A stretch of 64,000 nt of DNA from Bradyrhizobium sp. CB2312 (GCF_029714425.1 NZ_CP121668.1:9259501-9323500); one strand, 5' to 3'; counted from the first letter of the stretch, positions 33,707-44,056 are shown. The notes: generated by a model not told the origin, from the sequence alone. Program-made: numbers and translations.

Positions 33707-34854
33707 CGGTTCCGCTCCGACTTCACGTAGATCTTCTGCCGCTTGAAGGTCGCGCGCTTGTAGAGCGGGAACAGCTGGAAGAAGAGTTTGATCTTCAGCC
33801 AGCGGCCGTAGAGCCCGAGCGGCTCGAACAGCACAAAGAGAACGATGATGATGCCGTAGATCGCGCCCTTCAGGCCGTTGAGCGAGGCGAAGGCCGCGAC
33901 CTTCGACTGGATATTGCCTGCCGTCGCGGGGCCCGCGCCGAACGTTGCGGCAATGCCGGCGATGATGCCGGGCATGTCGTCCTTCAGGTAAGTCAGGAAC
34001 GGATCGATCATCACGATGAAGATCGCCCCCAGCACCGCGCCGTGCAGGCTGAAGCTGCCGCCGATCAGGATCACGATGATGAACTCGATCGAGAGCTGGA
34101 GCGTGAACATCTCCGGCGAGATGAAGGAGAGCTTGTGCGCGAACAGCACGCCGGCGAGGCCGGTGATCGCCGCCGAGATCGCAAAGGACTTGACCTTGTA
34201 GAGCGCGACATTCACGCCCATGCTGCGCGCGGCCGTCTCGGAGTCCCGGATCGCGACGAAGGCGCGCCCCGTCGGCGAGCGCAACAGATTGAGCGTGCCG
34301 ACGATGGTCAGCACCAGCACGGCAAGGCACAGGAAATAAAAGGTCGGGCTGTCGCGCGGCACGGTGACGCCGAGCAGCGACAGCGTTTTGACCCGCATGC
34401 CCTCATTGCCGTTGGTGACGCTCTCCCACCGCGCCAGGATCTCCTCGACGATGAAGGCGAAGGAGATGGTGGCGATGACGAGATAGATACCCTGGAGCCG
34501 CAGCGCGGGAAAGCCGACCAGCGCGCCGATGCAGCCGGTCAGCACGCCCGCGGCGAGGAAATAGACCGGGAACGGCACGTTGTATTTCTGCAAATAGGCC
34601 GCCGTGTAGGCGCCGATCGCGAGGAAGGCCGCATGCCCGAGCGAAGCCTGACCGGTGAAGCCGGTCAAAATCATCAGCGCCACGCCGACCGTCGCATAGA
34701 TGCAGACGAAGACGAGCTGGCTCATCAGGTAGCTGGAGAGCACGTAAGGCGCGATCAGCAGCAGCGCGAGCAGGATGCCGTAGGAGACGACATAGCCCGA
34801 ATGCGGAAACAGCCTGATGTCGTCCTCATAGTCGGTCTTGAACAGGAAGCGCAT
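33703..34854 (-). CDS. Branched-chain-type ABC transporter permease (LivM-like)
   Basis: A 383-residue membrane permease with about nine to ten hydrophobic segments. GFTGQASLGHAAFLAIGAYT is the typical LivM start of the core, and RDSETAARSMGVNVALYKVKSFAISA is the cytoplasmic coupling loop. The N-terminal 20 residues and the C-terminal basic tail are cytoplasmic. It lies 6 bp after the LivH-like gene. Confidence 0.93.
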   Translation of the reverse strand: MRFLFKTDYEDDIRLFPHSGYVVSYGILLALLLIAPYVLSSYLMSQLVFVCIYATVGVALMILTGFTGQASLGHAAFLAIGAYTAAYLQKYNVPFPVYFLAAGVLTGCIGALVGFPALRLQGIYLVIATISFAFIVEEILARWESVTNGNEGMRVKTLSLLGVTVPRDSPTFYFLCLAVLVLTIVGTLNLLRSPTGRAFVAIRDSETAARSMGVNVALYKVKSFAISAAITGLAGVLFAHKLSFISPEMFTLQLSIEFIIVILIGGSFSLHGAVLGAIFIVMIDPFLTYLKDDMPGIIAGIAATFGAGPATAGNIQSKVAAFASLNGLKGAIYGIIIVLFVLFEPLGLYGRWLKIKLFFQLFPLYKRATFKRQKIYVKSERNR

Positions 34855-34860
34855 GGCGGT

Positions 34861-35736
34861 TCAGACCTTCTTGCGGACGTGAAGGCCGAACAGGCCTTCG
34901 GGCTTGAGCAAGAGCACCGCGAGCAGCACGATATAAGGCGCGACGTCCTTCCAGCCCTCGGCCAGATAGAATCCCGCCATGCTCTCGATCACGCCGATCA
35001 GGACGCCGCCGACGACCGCGCCGGGAATCGAGCCGAAGCCGCCGAGCACGGCGGCCGGAAATGCCTTGAGGCCGAGCACGAGGCCGACATTGGAGTGGAT
35101 GAAGGTGATCGGCGCCAGCAGCACGCCGGCGCAGGTCGCGACCGCCGCGCTGATGGCCCAGACCACCGATACCACCCGCTTGACCGGAATGCCCATGTAA
35201 TAGGCCGCCAGCATGTTCTCGGAACTGGCGCGCATCGCGGTGCCGAGCGTAGTCTTGTTGAAGAACAAATAGAGCAGCGCGCAGAGGATGATCGTCGCCG
35301 CGATCACCGACAGCTTATCATGGGCGAGCACCAGCGAGCCGATGCGCAGGACGCCCTGGCTGAACGGGGTGTCGATCTTGAAATCGTCGGTGCCCCAGAC
35401 CATGCCGGCGACCGAGCGCAGGAAATAGCCGAGGCCGATCGTGGCCATGATGATGGAGAATTGCGGATAGCCGAGGATCGGCCGCACCACCACGCGCTCG
35501 GCCAGCATGCCGAACAGCGCCATGGCGGCGACCGCACCGGCAAAGCCGATCCAGTAGTTCAGGCCCATCATGCCGATGAAGGTGAAGGCGAAGAAGCCGC
35601 CGAGCATCATCAGATCGCCCTGGGCGAAATTGACGACCTCGGTGGCCTTGTAGACGAGCACGAAGCCGAGCGCGATCAGGCCGTAGACGCAGCCGAGCGC
35701 AACACCGCTGACCAGCTGCTGAACGAAATCCAGCAT
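34861..35736 (-). CDS. Branched-chain-type ABC transporter permease (LivH-like)
   Basis: A 291-residue membrane permease, the first gene of the Liv-type operon. The N-terminus MLDFVQQLVSGVALGCVYGL and the motifs ALGFVLVYKATEVVNFAQGD and AVLGGFGSIPGAVVGG are LivH hallmarks. The start at 35736 was chosen because it gives the family's usual N-terminus and has GGGAGG upstream; an in-frame start at 35790 adds an unrelated leader. The 262-bp region upstream is shared with the divergent ABC exporter genes. Confidence 0.92.
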   Translation of the reverse strand: MLDFVQQLVSGVALGCVYGLIALGFVLVYKATEVVNFAQGDLMMLGGFFAFTFIGMMGLNYWIGFAGAVAAMALFGMLAERVVVRPILGYPQFSIIMATIGLGYFLRSVAGMVWGTDDFKIDTPFSQGVLRIGSLVLAHDKLSVIAATIILCALLYLFFNKTTLGTAMRASSENMLAAYYMGIPVKRVVSVVWAISAAVATCAGVLLAPITFIHSNVGLVLGLKAFPAAVLGGFGSIPGAVVGGVLIGVIESMAGFYLAEGWKDVAPYIVLLAVLLLKPEGLFGLHVRKKV

Positions 35737-35998
35737 CGCCGCGCATCCTCCCGATGCAACCGGCGGTTCTTTGTGACCGCCTCGCCGCATCTTGTGTCCA
35801 GTCGCTACGCAGTCGTTTCGCTGCGTTCGCGCATTCGTCCCAGCGCCAATTCAGCCCGAACCGCCAAGCGCTGTCAACAAACGGTGACTTGCCTTTAGTC
35901 GAAACCGGATGGTGGAATTTGTGGGCCGTAGATTCACGGTGCCGAAACATCTTCGGGTCATGGTCGCGGGCGATGCAAAACCGGATGGTGTGGCCGTC
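35737..35998. promoter_or_regulatory. Divergent promoter region, Liv operon and ABC exporter
   Basis: Both flanking operons must start in these 262 bp. Small inverted arms such as GGCGGTTC...GAACCGCC (around 35762 and 35860) are visible, but no promoter could be assigned with confidence. Alternative ATG starts of the exporter ATPase at 35909 and 35960 fall inside. Confidence 0.4.
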
Positions 35999-36744
<746 letters not shown>

Positions 36745-36748
<4 letters not shown>

Positions 36749-38271
36749 GCTCGGCGACCGCGCTGTCCTGGTTTGCCCGCCACGAGCTCCGCCTCGCCTG
36801 GCGCGAATGGTTCGCCATGATGACGGGCGGACGGCGCAAGCGGGCGCGCGCGGCCGTCATCGGCCTTCTCTTCTTCGCAGCGCTGCTGCACGTCCCGGCC
36901 TGGGCCGTGATCGGCCGCTTCGCCGATCTGCAATTGCCGCTCGACAAATCCTCGCTGATCGTAATCACGGCGACGATTTTTCTGGCCTGGACCTTGATGC
37001 TGTCGCAGGCGATCGAATCCGTGACGCGGGTGTTTTACGCCCGCGCCGATCTCGACCTGATCATGTCCTCGCCAGCGACGCTCGCCAATCTGTTCTCGGT
37101 GCGCATCGCCGCCATCGCGCTCACCGTCACGGTGATGGCGCTCTTGTTCTCGACGCCGTTCATCGACGTGCTGGTGATCGGCGGGGGTCCGCGCTGGCTC
37201 GCGGCGTTCGGCGTCGTCATCGCCATGGGCCTGTCGGCCGCCGCGATCGCGATCGCCGTCACCATCCTCTTGTTCCGCTTGATCGGCCCGGCGCGGACGC
37301 GCTTTGCGGCCCAGATCCTGGCCGCGATCATCGGCGCCGGTTTCGTGATCGCGCTCCAGGTCGCCGCGATCATGTCCTACGGCACGCTGTCGCGCTTCAC
37401 CATCCTGACCTCGGGGAGCCTTGCCGCCTATGCCCCCGATGTCGACAGCATCTGGTGGTGGCCGGCGCGGGCGACGATGGGCGACAGCGAAGCGCTGTTG
37501 CTGCTTCTGGCGCTCGGGCTCGTGCTGCTCGGAAGCGTAATGGCGATGTTCTCCGGCCGCTTCGCCGACACCGCGATCGATGCCGCGGCTTACGGCAGCT
37601 CCGGCCGCAGGCGTGCGAAGGAGCGTCCGTTCCGCAGCGGATCGCGGCAGCAGGCGCTGCGGCGCAAGGAATTCAAGCTGCTCTGGCGCGATCCCTGGCT
37701 GATCTCGCAGACCCTGATGCAGCTGCTCTACCTGGTGCCGCCTGCGCTCTTGCTCTGGCGCAGCTTTGCCGACAGCTCCGCGGCGGTGACGCTGATCACG
37801 CCCGTCATCGTCATGGCGGCCGGTCAGCTCGCGGGCGGCCTTGCCTGGCTGACGATCTCCGGCGAGGACGCCCCTGATCTCGTCGCCACCGCGCCGCTGA
37901 CGCCGTCCAGCGTCATCCGCGCCAAGATCGAGGTGGTGCTGATCGCGATCGCCGCCATCTTCTGCCCGCTGATCGGCGCGCTCGCCCTCGCCTCTCCGTA
38001 CCAGGCTGCGGTCAGCGCCGGAGCGATCATCATCAGCTCGGCCTCGGCGACCGCGATCCAGCTCTGGTTCCGGGTGCAGGCAAGGCGCAGCCAATTCCGC
38101 CGCCGCCAGACGTCGTCGCGGCTTGCGACCTTCGCCGAGGCGTTCTCCTCGATCGGCTGGGCCGCCAGCGCCGCGCTGCTGCTTGCCTTGCCGATCGCGG
38201 GCCTCATCAGCGGCTTGATCACCGCCGGCCTCGTCGCCATCACCTGGAAGTTCAGCCCGCGGCGGGAGTGA
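36745..38271 (+). CDS. ABC exporter membrane protein
   Basis: A 508-residue protein with about 11-12 hydrophobic segments (for example AAVIGLLFFAALLHVPAWAV and TATIFLAWTLMLSQAI). A cytoplasmic, Arg/Lys-rich loop (about 290-320, GRRRAKERPFRSGSRQQALR) divides two membrane halves. No catalytic motif is expected. Its start overlaps the ATPase stop, so the two proteins should form one exporter. The substrate is not evident from sequence or neighbours. Confidence 0.85.
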
Positions 38272-38304
38272 CGGGCATCGGTTGCCTGCGAGGCCACCGC
38301 CGCT

Positions 38305-39471
38305 TCAGGTGTCGAAGGCCGGTTGTGTGCTGCGTAGAGCGGCGGCCTTGCGCCGATCCATCAGGCGCCTGACCCAGTTGCGCCCGGGCTCTTCCACGAA
38401 GCGATATGTTGCGACCGACAGCAGCACGGTCAGCACCAGCATGGCGATTTGGAGGAGATCGCCAAGCCAGAGCGATCCATTCAAGGAGACCACCTTCGTT
38501 GGTTCATGGTCCGAGCTGAGCGCATAGGAGACAAACAGATCCATATGCCCGAGACGCTCGACGACCATGAGGATCGCCCGCACAACCGCCCTGACGAGCG
38601 GATGCAGCATGTAGATCGAGTAGGTCAGGGTCCCGATCATGAGCATGAATGGCGCCGTCAGCCGATGGCTGACCCCGCCGGCCTCACGCGCGAACACGAG
38701 AACGACGAGCGTGAACACCAGTGGCGAGGCCACCTGCAGGATGACGCTGCTTCCCGCGACCGAAACATACCCAACGACGAGCATCAGGCTCGCCGCCTCC
38801 AGCCATGTCTCGCCTGATGGCGCCAGGCGCGCTCGCAAGAGCGGGAAGCGCTCGCGCAACTCGAAGCAGACGACGCCGAGTGCAAAGCCATAAAGGCAGC
38901 GCACGAGCCCGTAGTCGTAGGTCGCGTTCATCCCATCGGGGCTGATGGCGGCGAGCACGACCGGCCCGACAACGATCGGGAGCAGCCAGGGCCAGATCGC
39001 AGGCCCGATCCTGCTCACGACGGCCGCGAAGATCACGTAGGCGGCGAACTCGGTGCTGATGCTCCAGCTCGCGAAGTTCAGCCAGTTCTGCGGATTGACG
39101 CCGAGCCCCTGCACGAGAAGGACATTGGTGATGACGGCCTGGAGCAGGTTCGCCCCGACGCCGTCCTTCGTGGCATCGATGGGGATGAACAGCAGCAGCG
39201 TCACGAGGTGCAGCGGGTAGATCCGCCCCAGCCGCAGCATGAGAAAGCGGCCCGTGCCGAAGCCCGCGGCGAGGCGCGAACGATAATTCGACGCGATGAC
39301 AAAGCCGCTCAGCACGAAGAAGAAATCGACGAACAAATAGGCATGTCTGGTGAGCGGCAGGAAGGACAGATGGCTGATCACGTCGAAGTGAAACAGCGCG
39401 ACCATGCAGGCGCAAATGCCGCGCCAGCTGTCGAGCGCATGATATCGGGTGATGTTTTCAGCCGAGGCCAT
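38305..39471 (-). CDS. Acyltransferase 3 family membrane protein (OafA/NodX type)
   Basis: A 388-residue integral membrane acyltransferase with about ten transmembrane segments. The family N-terminus RYHALDSWRGICACMVALFH, FVDFFFVLSGFVIA and RLGRIYPLH are clear. Such proteins O-acetylate or succinylate sugars of surface polysaccharides or, in rhizobia, Nod factors. The start at 39471 (MASAENITRY) is preferred to a TTG at 39510. It converges with the ABC exporter; no polysaccharide genes are nearby, so the acceptor is unknown. Confidence 0.87.
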   Translation of the reverse strand: MASAENITRYHALDSWRGICACMVALFHFDVISHLSFLPLTRHAYLFVDFFFVLSGFVIASNYRSRLAAGFGTGRFLMLRLGRIYPLHLVTLLLFIPIDATKDGVGANLLQAVITNVLLVQGLGVNPQNWLNFASWSISTEFAAYVIFAAVVSRIGPAIWPWLLPIVVGPVVLAAISPDGMNATYDYGLVRCLYGFALGVVCFELRERFPLLRARLAPSGETWLEAASLMLVVGYVSVAGSSVILQVASPLVFTLVVLVFAREAGGVSHRLTAPFMLMIGTLTYSIYMLHPLVRAVVRAILMVVERLGHMDLFVSYALSSDHEPTKVVSLNGSLWLGDLLQIAMLVLTVLLSVATYRFVEEPGRNWVRRLMDRRKAAALRSTQPAFDT

Positions 39472-39831
39472 CGAAAACGGGTAGGCAGAAAACGCCACTG
39501 TCACAAGCAAGGGTTGAATCTATACTTAATGTGTCAGGCAGTCGCGGCATGACGCAGCGGCAACGACTCGACGGCGGTCTGGGCGCGCGAGAGCGGCACA
39601 AGCAGCTATATCGGCTTCGGGTCCGCTACGCTGCAACTCGGCTGGACCGGCATCGCCGCCGATGTCTCGACCTATGCGCTCAGCGTCCAGAACACCAGCG
39701 GTGCGATCCACTATGTCACCGCCCAGCTCTCCTGAGCTATGTCACTTTTCCGGATCATGCCTCGACGGCATGACGCCCGAACGATTCGAAGCTACACTGA
39801 CCGGATCGTCGACTGAATGGCGGGCGGACTG
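39472..39831. other. Intergenic region with a coding remnant
   Basis: About 360 bp separate the acyltransferase from the MBL-fold gene. The stretch 39553-39735 is an open reading remnant without a start (listed separately). CCGGATCATGC near 39756 resembles one arm of the repeat at 42303. Nothing else is recognised. Confidence 0.45.
39553..39735 (+). pseudogene. C-terminal remnant of a beta-rich protein
   Basis: A frame open from just after a TGA at 39550 reads RSGNDSTAVWARESGTSS and then YIGFGSATLQLGWTGIAADV and ends STYALSVQNTSGAIHYVTAQLS before TGA. Codon composition (G/C at third positions, no rare runs) and the alternating Ser/Thr/Gly pattern suggest the end of a former secreted or surface protein. 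No start codon or ribosome-binding site precedes it. Parent gene not identified. Confidence 0.35.
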
Positions 39832-40647
39832 ATGATGTCTCGACTCTTGCTGACGGCCTTGGCGTTCTTCGGCTGGCTGCTGGCGCCTGCCCTTGCCCAG
39901 CAGCCACAGCGCAGCGAGTGCCTGGCGATGGCCAATGCCGCGCCGCGGGTCATGTCGGTCGCCTTCAGGAAGGCGGCGGCCGCCGCGGAGGTCGAGATCA
40001 CCTATGCCGGCCACTCCACCTATTTCATCGACACGCCCGGCGGCTTGCGCATCGCGACCGACTATAGCGGCGCCTATCAGGTGGGCCGGCTGCCCGACGT
40101 CGTCACCATGAACCGGGCCCACAGCACCCACTACAGTCTGTTTCCCGACCAGCGCATTCCCCATGTGCTGCATGGTTGGGGCGACGACGGCAAGCCGGCG
40201 ATCATCTCGGAACGCATCGGCGACACCTTCATCCGCAACGTCACCACGGACATCCGCCGCTATTTCGGCGACGATGCCGGCGTCGACATGATCCGCGACG
40301 GCAATTCGATCTTCATCTTCGAGGTCGCCGGCCTCTGCATCGGCCATCTCGGCCATCTCCACCACAAGCTCGACGACAGCCACTTTGCCCAGATCGGGCG
40401 GCTGGATATCGTGATGGTGCCGATCGACGGCACCTACACCATGTCGCTGGGCGGCATCTCCGACATCACCAAACGCCTGCGCGCGTCCGTGGTGCTGCCG
40501 ATGCATCGCTTCGCCACGCCGCTCGACGAGTTCATGGACCGCATCGGCCAGCAGTTCGAGATCGACCGGCGCAACGCGCGCTCGTTCCGGATGTCGCGCG
40601 ATGCACTGCCGTCGAAGCCGACGGTGATCATCCTCGACGGAGTCTGA
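39832..40647 (+). CDS. Exported metallo-beta-lactamase-fold hydrolase (UlaG-like)
   Basis: A 271-residue protein with signal peptide MMSRLLLTALAFFGWLLAPA ending near LAQQ. The core YAGHSTYFIDTPGGLRIATD matches the first strand motif of UlaG-like MBL-fold proteins, and HLGHLHHKLDD, VMVPIDGTYTM and VLPMHRF match the later ligand motifs. The usual HxHxDH zinc motif is replaced by MNRAHSTHYS, keeping two His but not the Asp-His pair, so metal content may differ. ATG at 39817 is an alternative start. Function and substrate are unknown. Confidence 0.8.
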   Translation: MMSRLLLTALAFFGWLLAPALAQQPQRSECLAMANAAPRVMSVAFRKAAAAAEVEITYAGHSTYFIDTPGGLRIATDYSGAYQVGRLPDVVTMNRAHSTHYSLFPDQRIPHVLHGWGDDGKPAIISERIGDTFIRNVTTDIRRYFGDDAGVDMIRDGNSIFIFEVAGLCIGHLGHLHHKLDDSHFAQIGRLDIVMVPIDGTYTMSLGGISDITKRLRASVVLPMHRFATPLDEFMDRIGQQFEIDRRNARSFRMSRDALPSKPTVIILDGV

Positions 40648-40718
40648 CCCGCAAAAGCGGGAACGCATGAACCGCCTGCGACTTGGTTGCTTCGAGATCG
40701 TCTTCGATCGGAGCAATC

Positions 40719-41663
40719 ATGAGCAGAAGGTTCCTCATCATCGGCGCGTTCGCCGCCATCTATCTGCTATGGGGTTCCACCTACTTCGCCATCACGCTGG
40801 GCCTGAAGTCGATCCCGCCATTTCTGCTGATGGCGCTTCGCTCGCTCTGCGGCGGCATCGTGTTATTGGCGATGAGCGGTGGACAGATCGCGAGCGTGTC
40901 GTTGCAGGCATGGGCCATGGCGAGCCTGTGCGGACTGTTCTTCTTCGTCGGCTGTCACGGCGTGCTCGCCTTCGCCCAGCAATCGGTTCCTTCGGGCGTG
41001 GCAGCCATCGTGCTCGCCACGATCCCGTTCTGGATCCTGCTGATCGATCTCGTGTTCCCTGGGGATCAGCGGCCGCGGCCCGTTGCCCTGCTGGCGCTCG
41101 TGCCGGGCTTCCTGGGCGTTGGACTCGTGGCATGGCAGAACGTCGAGCAGGCCGGCATCAGCATTCTTCCCGTCGTCCTCCTGCTGGCTGCGGCCTTGTC
41201 GTGGTCAGCCGGGACCGTGCTGTCCCGGCGCATGTCGAGCCAGACGTCCGCCATCCTGCTGTCAGGCATGCAGTTGTCGATCGGCGGTGCCGTGCTGTTC
41301 GCGATCAGCTGGCTGACGGGCGAGATCGAAAGCTTCAGGCCGGGCGACGTCTTGCCGATGTCGCTCGCAGCAGCGCTTTGGCTGATCATCGCCGGCAGCG
41401 TGATCGGATTCGTCGCCTACAACTGGCTGCTGGAGAACGTCTCGACCTCACTGGTGTCGACCTACACTTTCGTCAACCCGGTGATCGCGGTGCTGCTCGG
41501 CACCGTCGTGCTGGGCGAACCGTTCTCGCCCATGATGCTGCTCGGCGCGGGGCTCGTCATCGTCTCTGTCATCGTGATTTGGCGCGCGGAGCGCACAGAG
41601 AGCGGACGGACGAAAGATGAGGCCGATCGGGGCATCAAGAATATGGCCCTGCACAAGACCTGA
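40719..41663 (+). CDS. EamA/DMT-superfamily permease
   Basis: A 314-residue inner-membrane protein with ten predicted transmembrane segments in two EamA repeats. LLWGSTYFAITLGLKSIPPF is the characteristic first repeat start, and AYNWLLENVSTSLVSTYTFVNPVI lies in the second. The start at 40719 follows CGGAG. Proteins of this group export amino acids or metabolites. It stands alone. Confidence 0.9.
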   Translation: MSRRFLIIGAFAAIYLLWGSTYFAITLGLKSIPPFLLMALRSLCGGIVLLAMSGGQIASVSLQAWAMASLCGLFFFVGCHGVLAFAQQSVPSGVAAIVLATIPFWILLIDLVFPGDQRPRPVALLALVPGFLGVGLVAWQNVEQAGISILPVVLLLAAALSWSAGTVLSRRMSSQTSAILLSGMQLSIGGAVLFAISWLTGEIESFRPGDVLPMSLAAALWLIIAGSVIGFVAYNWLLENVSTSLVSTYTFVNPVIAVLLGTVVLGEPFSPMMLLGAGLVIVSVIVIWRAERTESGRTKDEADRGIKNMALHKT

Positions 41664-41737
41664 CGATCGCGGACGGCAATTTTCTCCAAGTCATCCGCGG
41701 TCCGCTCGTGCTGATCTCCGGACAACGGGAGATCGAC

Positions 41738-42268
41738 ATGACCGACTTTGCGAGATTGTTGCACGCCGATGGACCAAATCCGGAGCACGCATCGGCGCTC
41801 CAGCTCTATGGCCGCTTCGTCGGCGATTGGCGCGCCGAGATCACCGCTCGTGGCGCCGATGGAACGAAACACACCGCGCCGGGCGAGATCCATTTCGGTT
41901 GGGTGCTGGAGGGCCGCGCCGTGCAGGACGTCTGGATCATTCCGCGGCCCGCCGGCAGCCCGGCCTTTCCAGTCGCGGGCAATTGGTACGGCACGACGCT
42001 GCGGGTCTATGATCCCTCCATTTCCGCGTGGCGGATTTCCTGGTTCGATCCCGCACGCTGCGTCTTCCGGCAGCAGATCGGCCGCGCGCGCGGCGCCGAT
42101 ATCGTGCAGGAAGGCACGACCGAAGCGGGCGAGCTGACACGCTGGAGCTTTACCGAGATCACCGAGGATTCCTTCCATTGGCTCGGCGAGGTCAAGCCTG
42201 CCACGGCAGACGCGTGGCAACTGGTGGTCGATGTGAGGGCGACACGGTGCAAAAGCGCGATGGCATGA
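41738..42268 (+). CDS. Conserved cytosolic protein, DUF1579/lipocalin-like
   Basis: A 176-residue protein without signal peptide starting MTDFARLLHADG after GGGAG. Alternating strands (GDWRAEITARGADG, EIHFGWVLEGRAVQDVW, LRVYDPSISAWRISWFDP) suggest a lipocalin-like beta-barrel of the DUF1579 type. Small-molecule binding is plausible, but no ligand or pathway can be inferred. Confidence 0.7.
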   Translation: MTDFARLLHADGPNPEHASALQLYGRFVGDWRAEITARGADGTKHTAPGEIHFGWVLEGRAVQDVWIIPRPAGSPAFPVAGNWYGTTLRVYDPSISAWRISWFDPARCVFRQQIGRARGADIVQEGTTEAGELTRWSFTEITEDSFHWLGEVKPATADAWQLVVDVRATRCKSAMA

Positions 42269-42302
42269 AGATGCATCACCATCGCGCTTTTGGTTATTGT
42301 AT

Positions 42303-42352
42303 GAGCATGATCTTTTCGGAAAACCGCTACGCACTTTGCCGGATCATGCTCT
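42303..42352. repeat. Rhizobial stem-loop repeat with GAGCATGATC arms
   Basis: GAGCATGATC (42303-42312) pairs with GGATCATGCTC (42341-42351). This element (with TTTTCGGAAAACCGC in the loop) is recognised from memory as a common intergenic repeat in Rhizobiales. It lies downstream of the DUF1579-like gene and may end its transcript. Confidence 0.65.
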
Positions 42353-42465
42353 AGGGCTGAGCGCTGTGCTTGCGATGACGGGTGCGGTTGCGCAGCGCGC
42401 GCTGCTGCGTGAGGCGATGAGGTGCTAGGCTCCCCCCACAAAGAATATAGAGGGAGCGAACGCCT

Positions 42466-43518
42466 ATGGCCGCAACTGGCTTGTCCGCCAACACGAGCGG
42501 GCTGTTCGTCGAGCCGCGCGAGGACTGGCTCGCGCAACATCAGGAGGAGATCATCGATCCGGCCCGGCCGATCGTCGATCCCCATCACCATCTCTGGAAT
42601 CGCGGACACCGCTATCTGATCGAGGAGATGGCTGACGACATCGCCTCCGGCCACAACGTCATCGCCACCGTCTATGTCGATTGCCGCTCGATGTATCGCG
42701 CGCATGGACCCGAGGCATTTCGGCCCGTCGGCGAGGTCGAGTTCGCGAGCGGCGTCGCCGCCATGAGCGCGAGCGGTGGCTACGGCAAGGCGGCGATCTG
42801 CGCCGGCATCGTCAGCCACGCCAATCTGCTGCTGGGCGATGCCGCAAGGCCGGTGCTGGAAGCGGAGATCGCGGCGGGCAACGGCCGTTTCCGCGGCATC
42901 CGGCATTCCTCGGCCTGGGACCAGGATCCCGCCGTCGCCGGCATGTACGCGAACCGGCCGAAGGAATTGTTGCGGGACCCGACCTTCCGCAAGGGCTTTG
43001 CCTGCCTCGCGCCGCTGGGCCTCAGCTTCGATGCCTGGCTGTTCCATCCGCAGATCGGCGAGTTGACCGAGCTCGCGCGCGCCTTCCCCGACACCAGAAT
43101 CGTGCTCGACCATTGCGGCGGTCCGGCCGGCATCGGTCGCTTTGCCGGACGGCGCGAAGAGGTGTTTCCGCAGTGGCGCGCCTCGATCCAGGAGATCGCC
43201 AAATGCGAAAACGTGGTGGTCAAGCTCGGCGGGCTCGCGATGTGCCTGCTCGGCTACGACTTCCATCTGCGCGAGAAGCCGCCGTCATCCGAGGAGCTTG
43301 CGGCGGCGTGGCGCCCCTATGTCGAGACCTGCATCGAGGCGTTCGGCGTGAGGCGCGCGATGTTCGAGAGCAACTTTCCGCCGGACAAGGGCCAGTGCAG
43401 CTACCAGGTGATCTTCAACGCCTTCAAGCGCATCGCAGCGCCTCTGAGCGAGGCCGAGAAGACGGCGCTGTTCTCGCAGACCGCGACGGATTTCTACCGG
43501 CTCGATCTGCCGTCATGA
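42466..43518 (+). CDS. Amidohydrolase 2 family protein (TIM-barrel metal hydrolase)
   Basis: A 350-residue amidohydrolase-related enzyme. The first metal motif VDPHHHLW (about 37-44), the RGIRHSS segment, LDHCGGP and MFESNFPPDK match the family that includes lactonase- and decarboxylase-like enzymes. A full-length domain is present with no signal peptide. The gene is monocistronic, preceded by GGGAG at 42451. The substrate is unknown; PDC-hydrolase-like lactonase activity is one possibility. Confidence 0.85.
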   Translation: MAATGLSANTSGLFVEPREDWLAQHQEEIIDPARPIVDPHHHLWNRGHRYLIEEMADDIASGHNVIATVYVDCRSMYRAHGPEAFRPVGEVEFASGVAAMSASGGYGKAAICAGIVSHANLLLGDAARPVLEAEIAAGNGRFRGIRHSSAWDQDPAVAGMYANRPKELLRDPTFRKGFACLAPLGLSFDAWLFHPQIGELTELARAFPDTRIVLDHCGGPAGIGRFAGRREEVFPQWRASIQEIAKCENVVVKLGGLAMCLLGYDFHLREKPPSSEELAAAWRPYVETCIEAFGVRRAMFESNFPPDKGQCSYQVIFNAFKRIAAPLSEAEKTALFSQTATDFYRLDLPS

Positions 43519-43600
43519 CGAGAAGAGGGGCCGGGATGTTGATCCCGACCCCTCTTCGTCGTGGCCGCTGGGAAGCGTGCTTGAAACTTTATTGTTTGCT

Positions 43601-44056
43601 CTAGCCGGCGCCCATCAGCGAGGCCGGACGGCGTTCGCCGGTCGAGACGAACATTTTCTTGAGCTTGTTGACGACGCGGATCAGGAAACCGATCATCACC
43701 GGATTGGTCTTGCGGCAGAACGCGATCTTCTTGACGTAGCCCTCGACGTGCCATTTGGCATGGGCGCCGTCGCGGAAGAAGATGACGTCGCCGGGGCCGT
43801 AGCGCTTCGGCGGCATGCCGTCGCTTTCGAGCACGATCGATCCTTCCATGATCATGATCGTCTCGTCGATGTCGTAGTACCAGTTGAAGCGGCCTTCGGT
43901 GCAGTGCCAGATGATGGTCGAGGCGGTGCCGTCGGCACTGGTCGACAGGATATGCGAGCGCGACACCGGGTTGCCCTCGATGATCCAGGACGGCTCGATC
44001 GGCCGCAGCTCGAGGTCCACATTGCAACTACCGACTTCAATCAATGCGCGCGACAT
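43601..44056 (-). CDS. Cupin-domain protein
   Basis: A 151-residue single-domain cupin. The two metal-site motifs are recognisable in degenerate form around WYYDIDETIMIMEGSIVLES and PGDVIFFRDGAHAKWHVEGY. The start at 44056 is preceded by GGGGAAG. The C-terminal 30 residues (VVNKLKKMFVSTGERRPASL) are basic. Possibly a small-molecule isomerase or binding protein; no specific role can be proposed. Confidence 0.75.
   Translation of the reverse strand: MSRALIEVGSCNVDLELRPIEPSWIIEGNPVSRSHILSTSADGTASTIIWHCTEGRFNWYYDIDETIMIMEGSIVLESDGMPPKRYGPGDVIFFRDGAHAKWHVEGYVKKIAFCRKTNPVMIGFLIRVVNKLKKMFVSTGERRPASLMGAG

Noticed and set aside
33707-34330. N-terminal extension of the LivG-like frame
   Set aside because: It overlaps livM in another frame, while an ATG at 33706 gives the standard LivG start with a 4-bp overlap.
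40667-41620. Alternative plus-strand frame over the EamA permease
   Set aside because: The frame at 40719-41663 has ten transmembrane segments and EamA motifs; the other is Arg-rich and lacks features.
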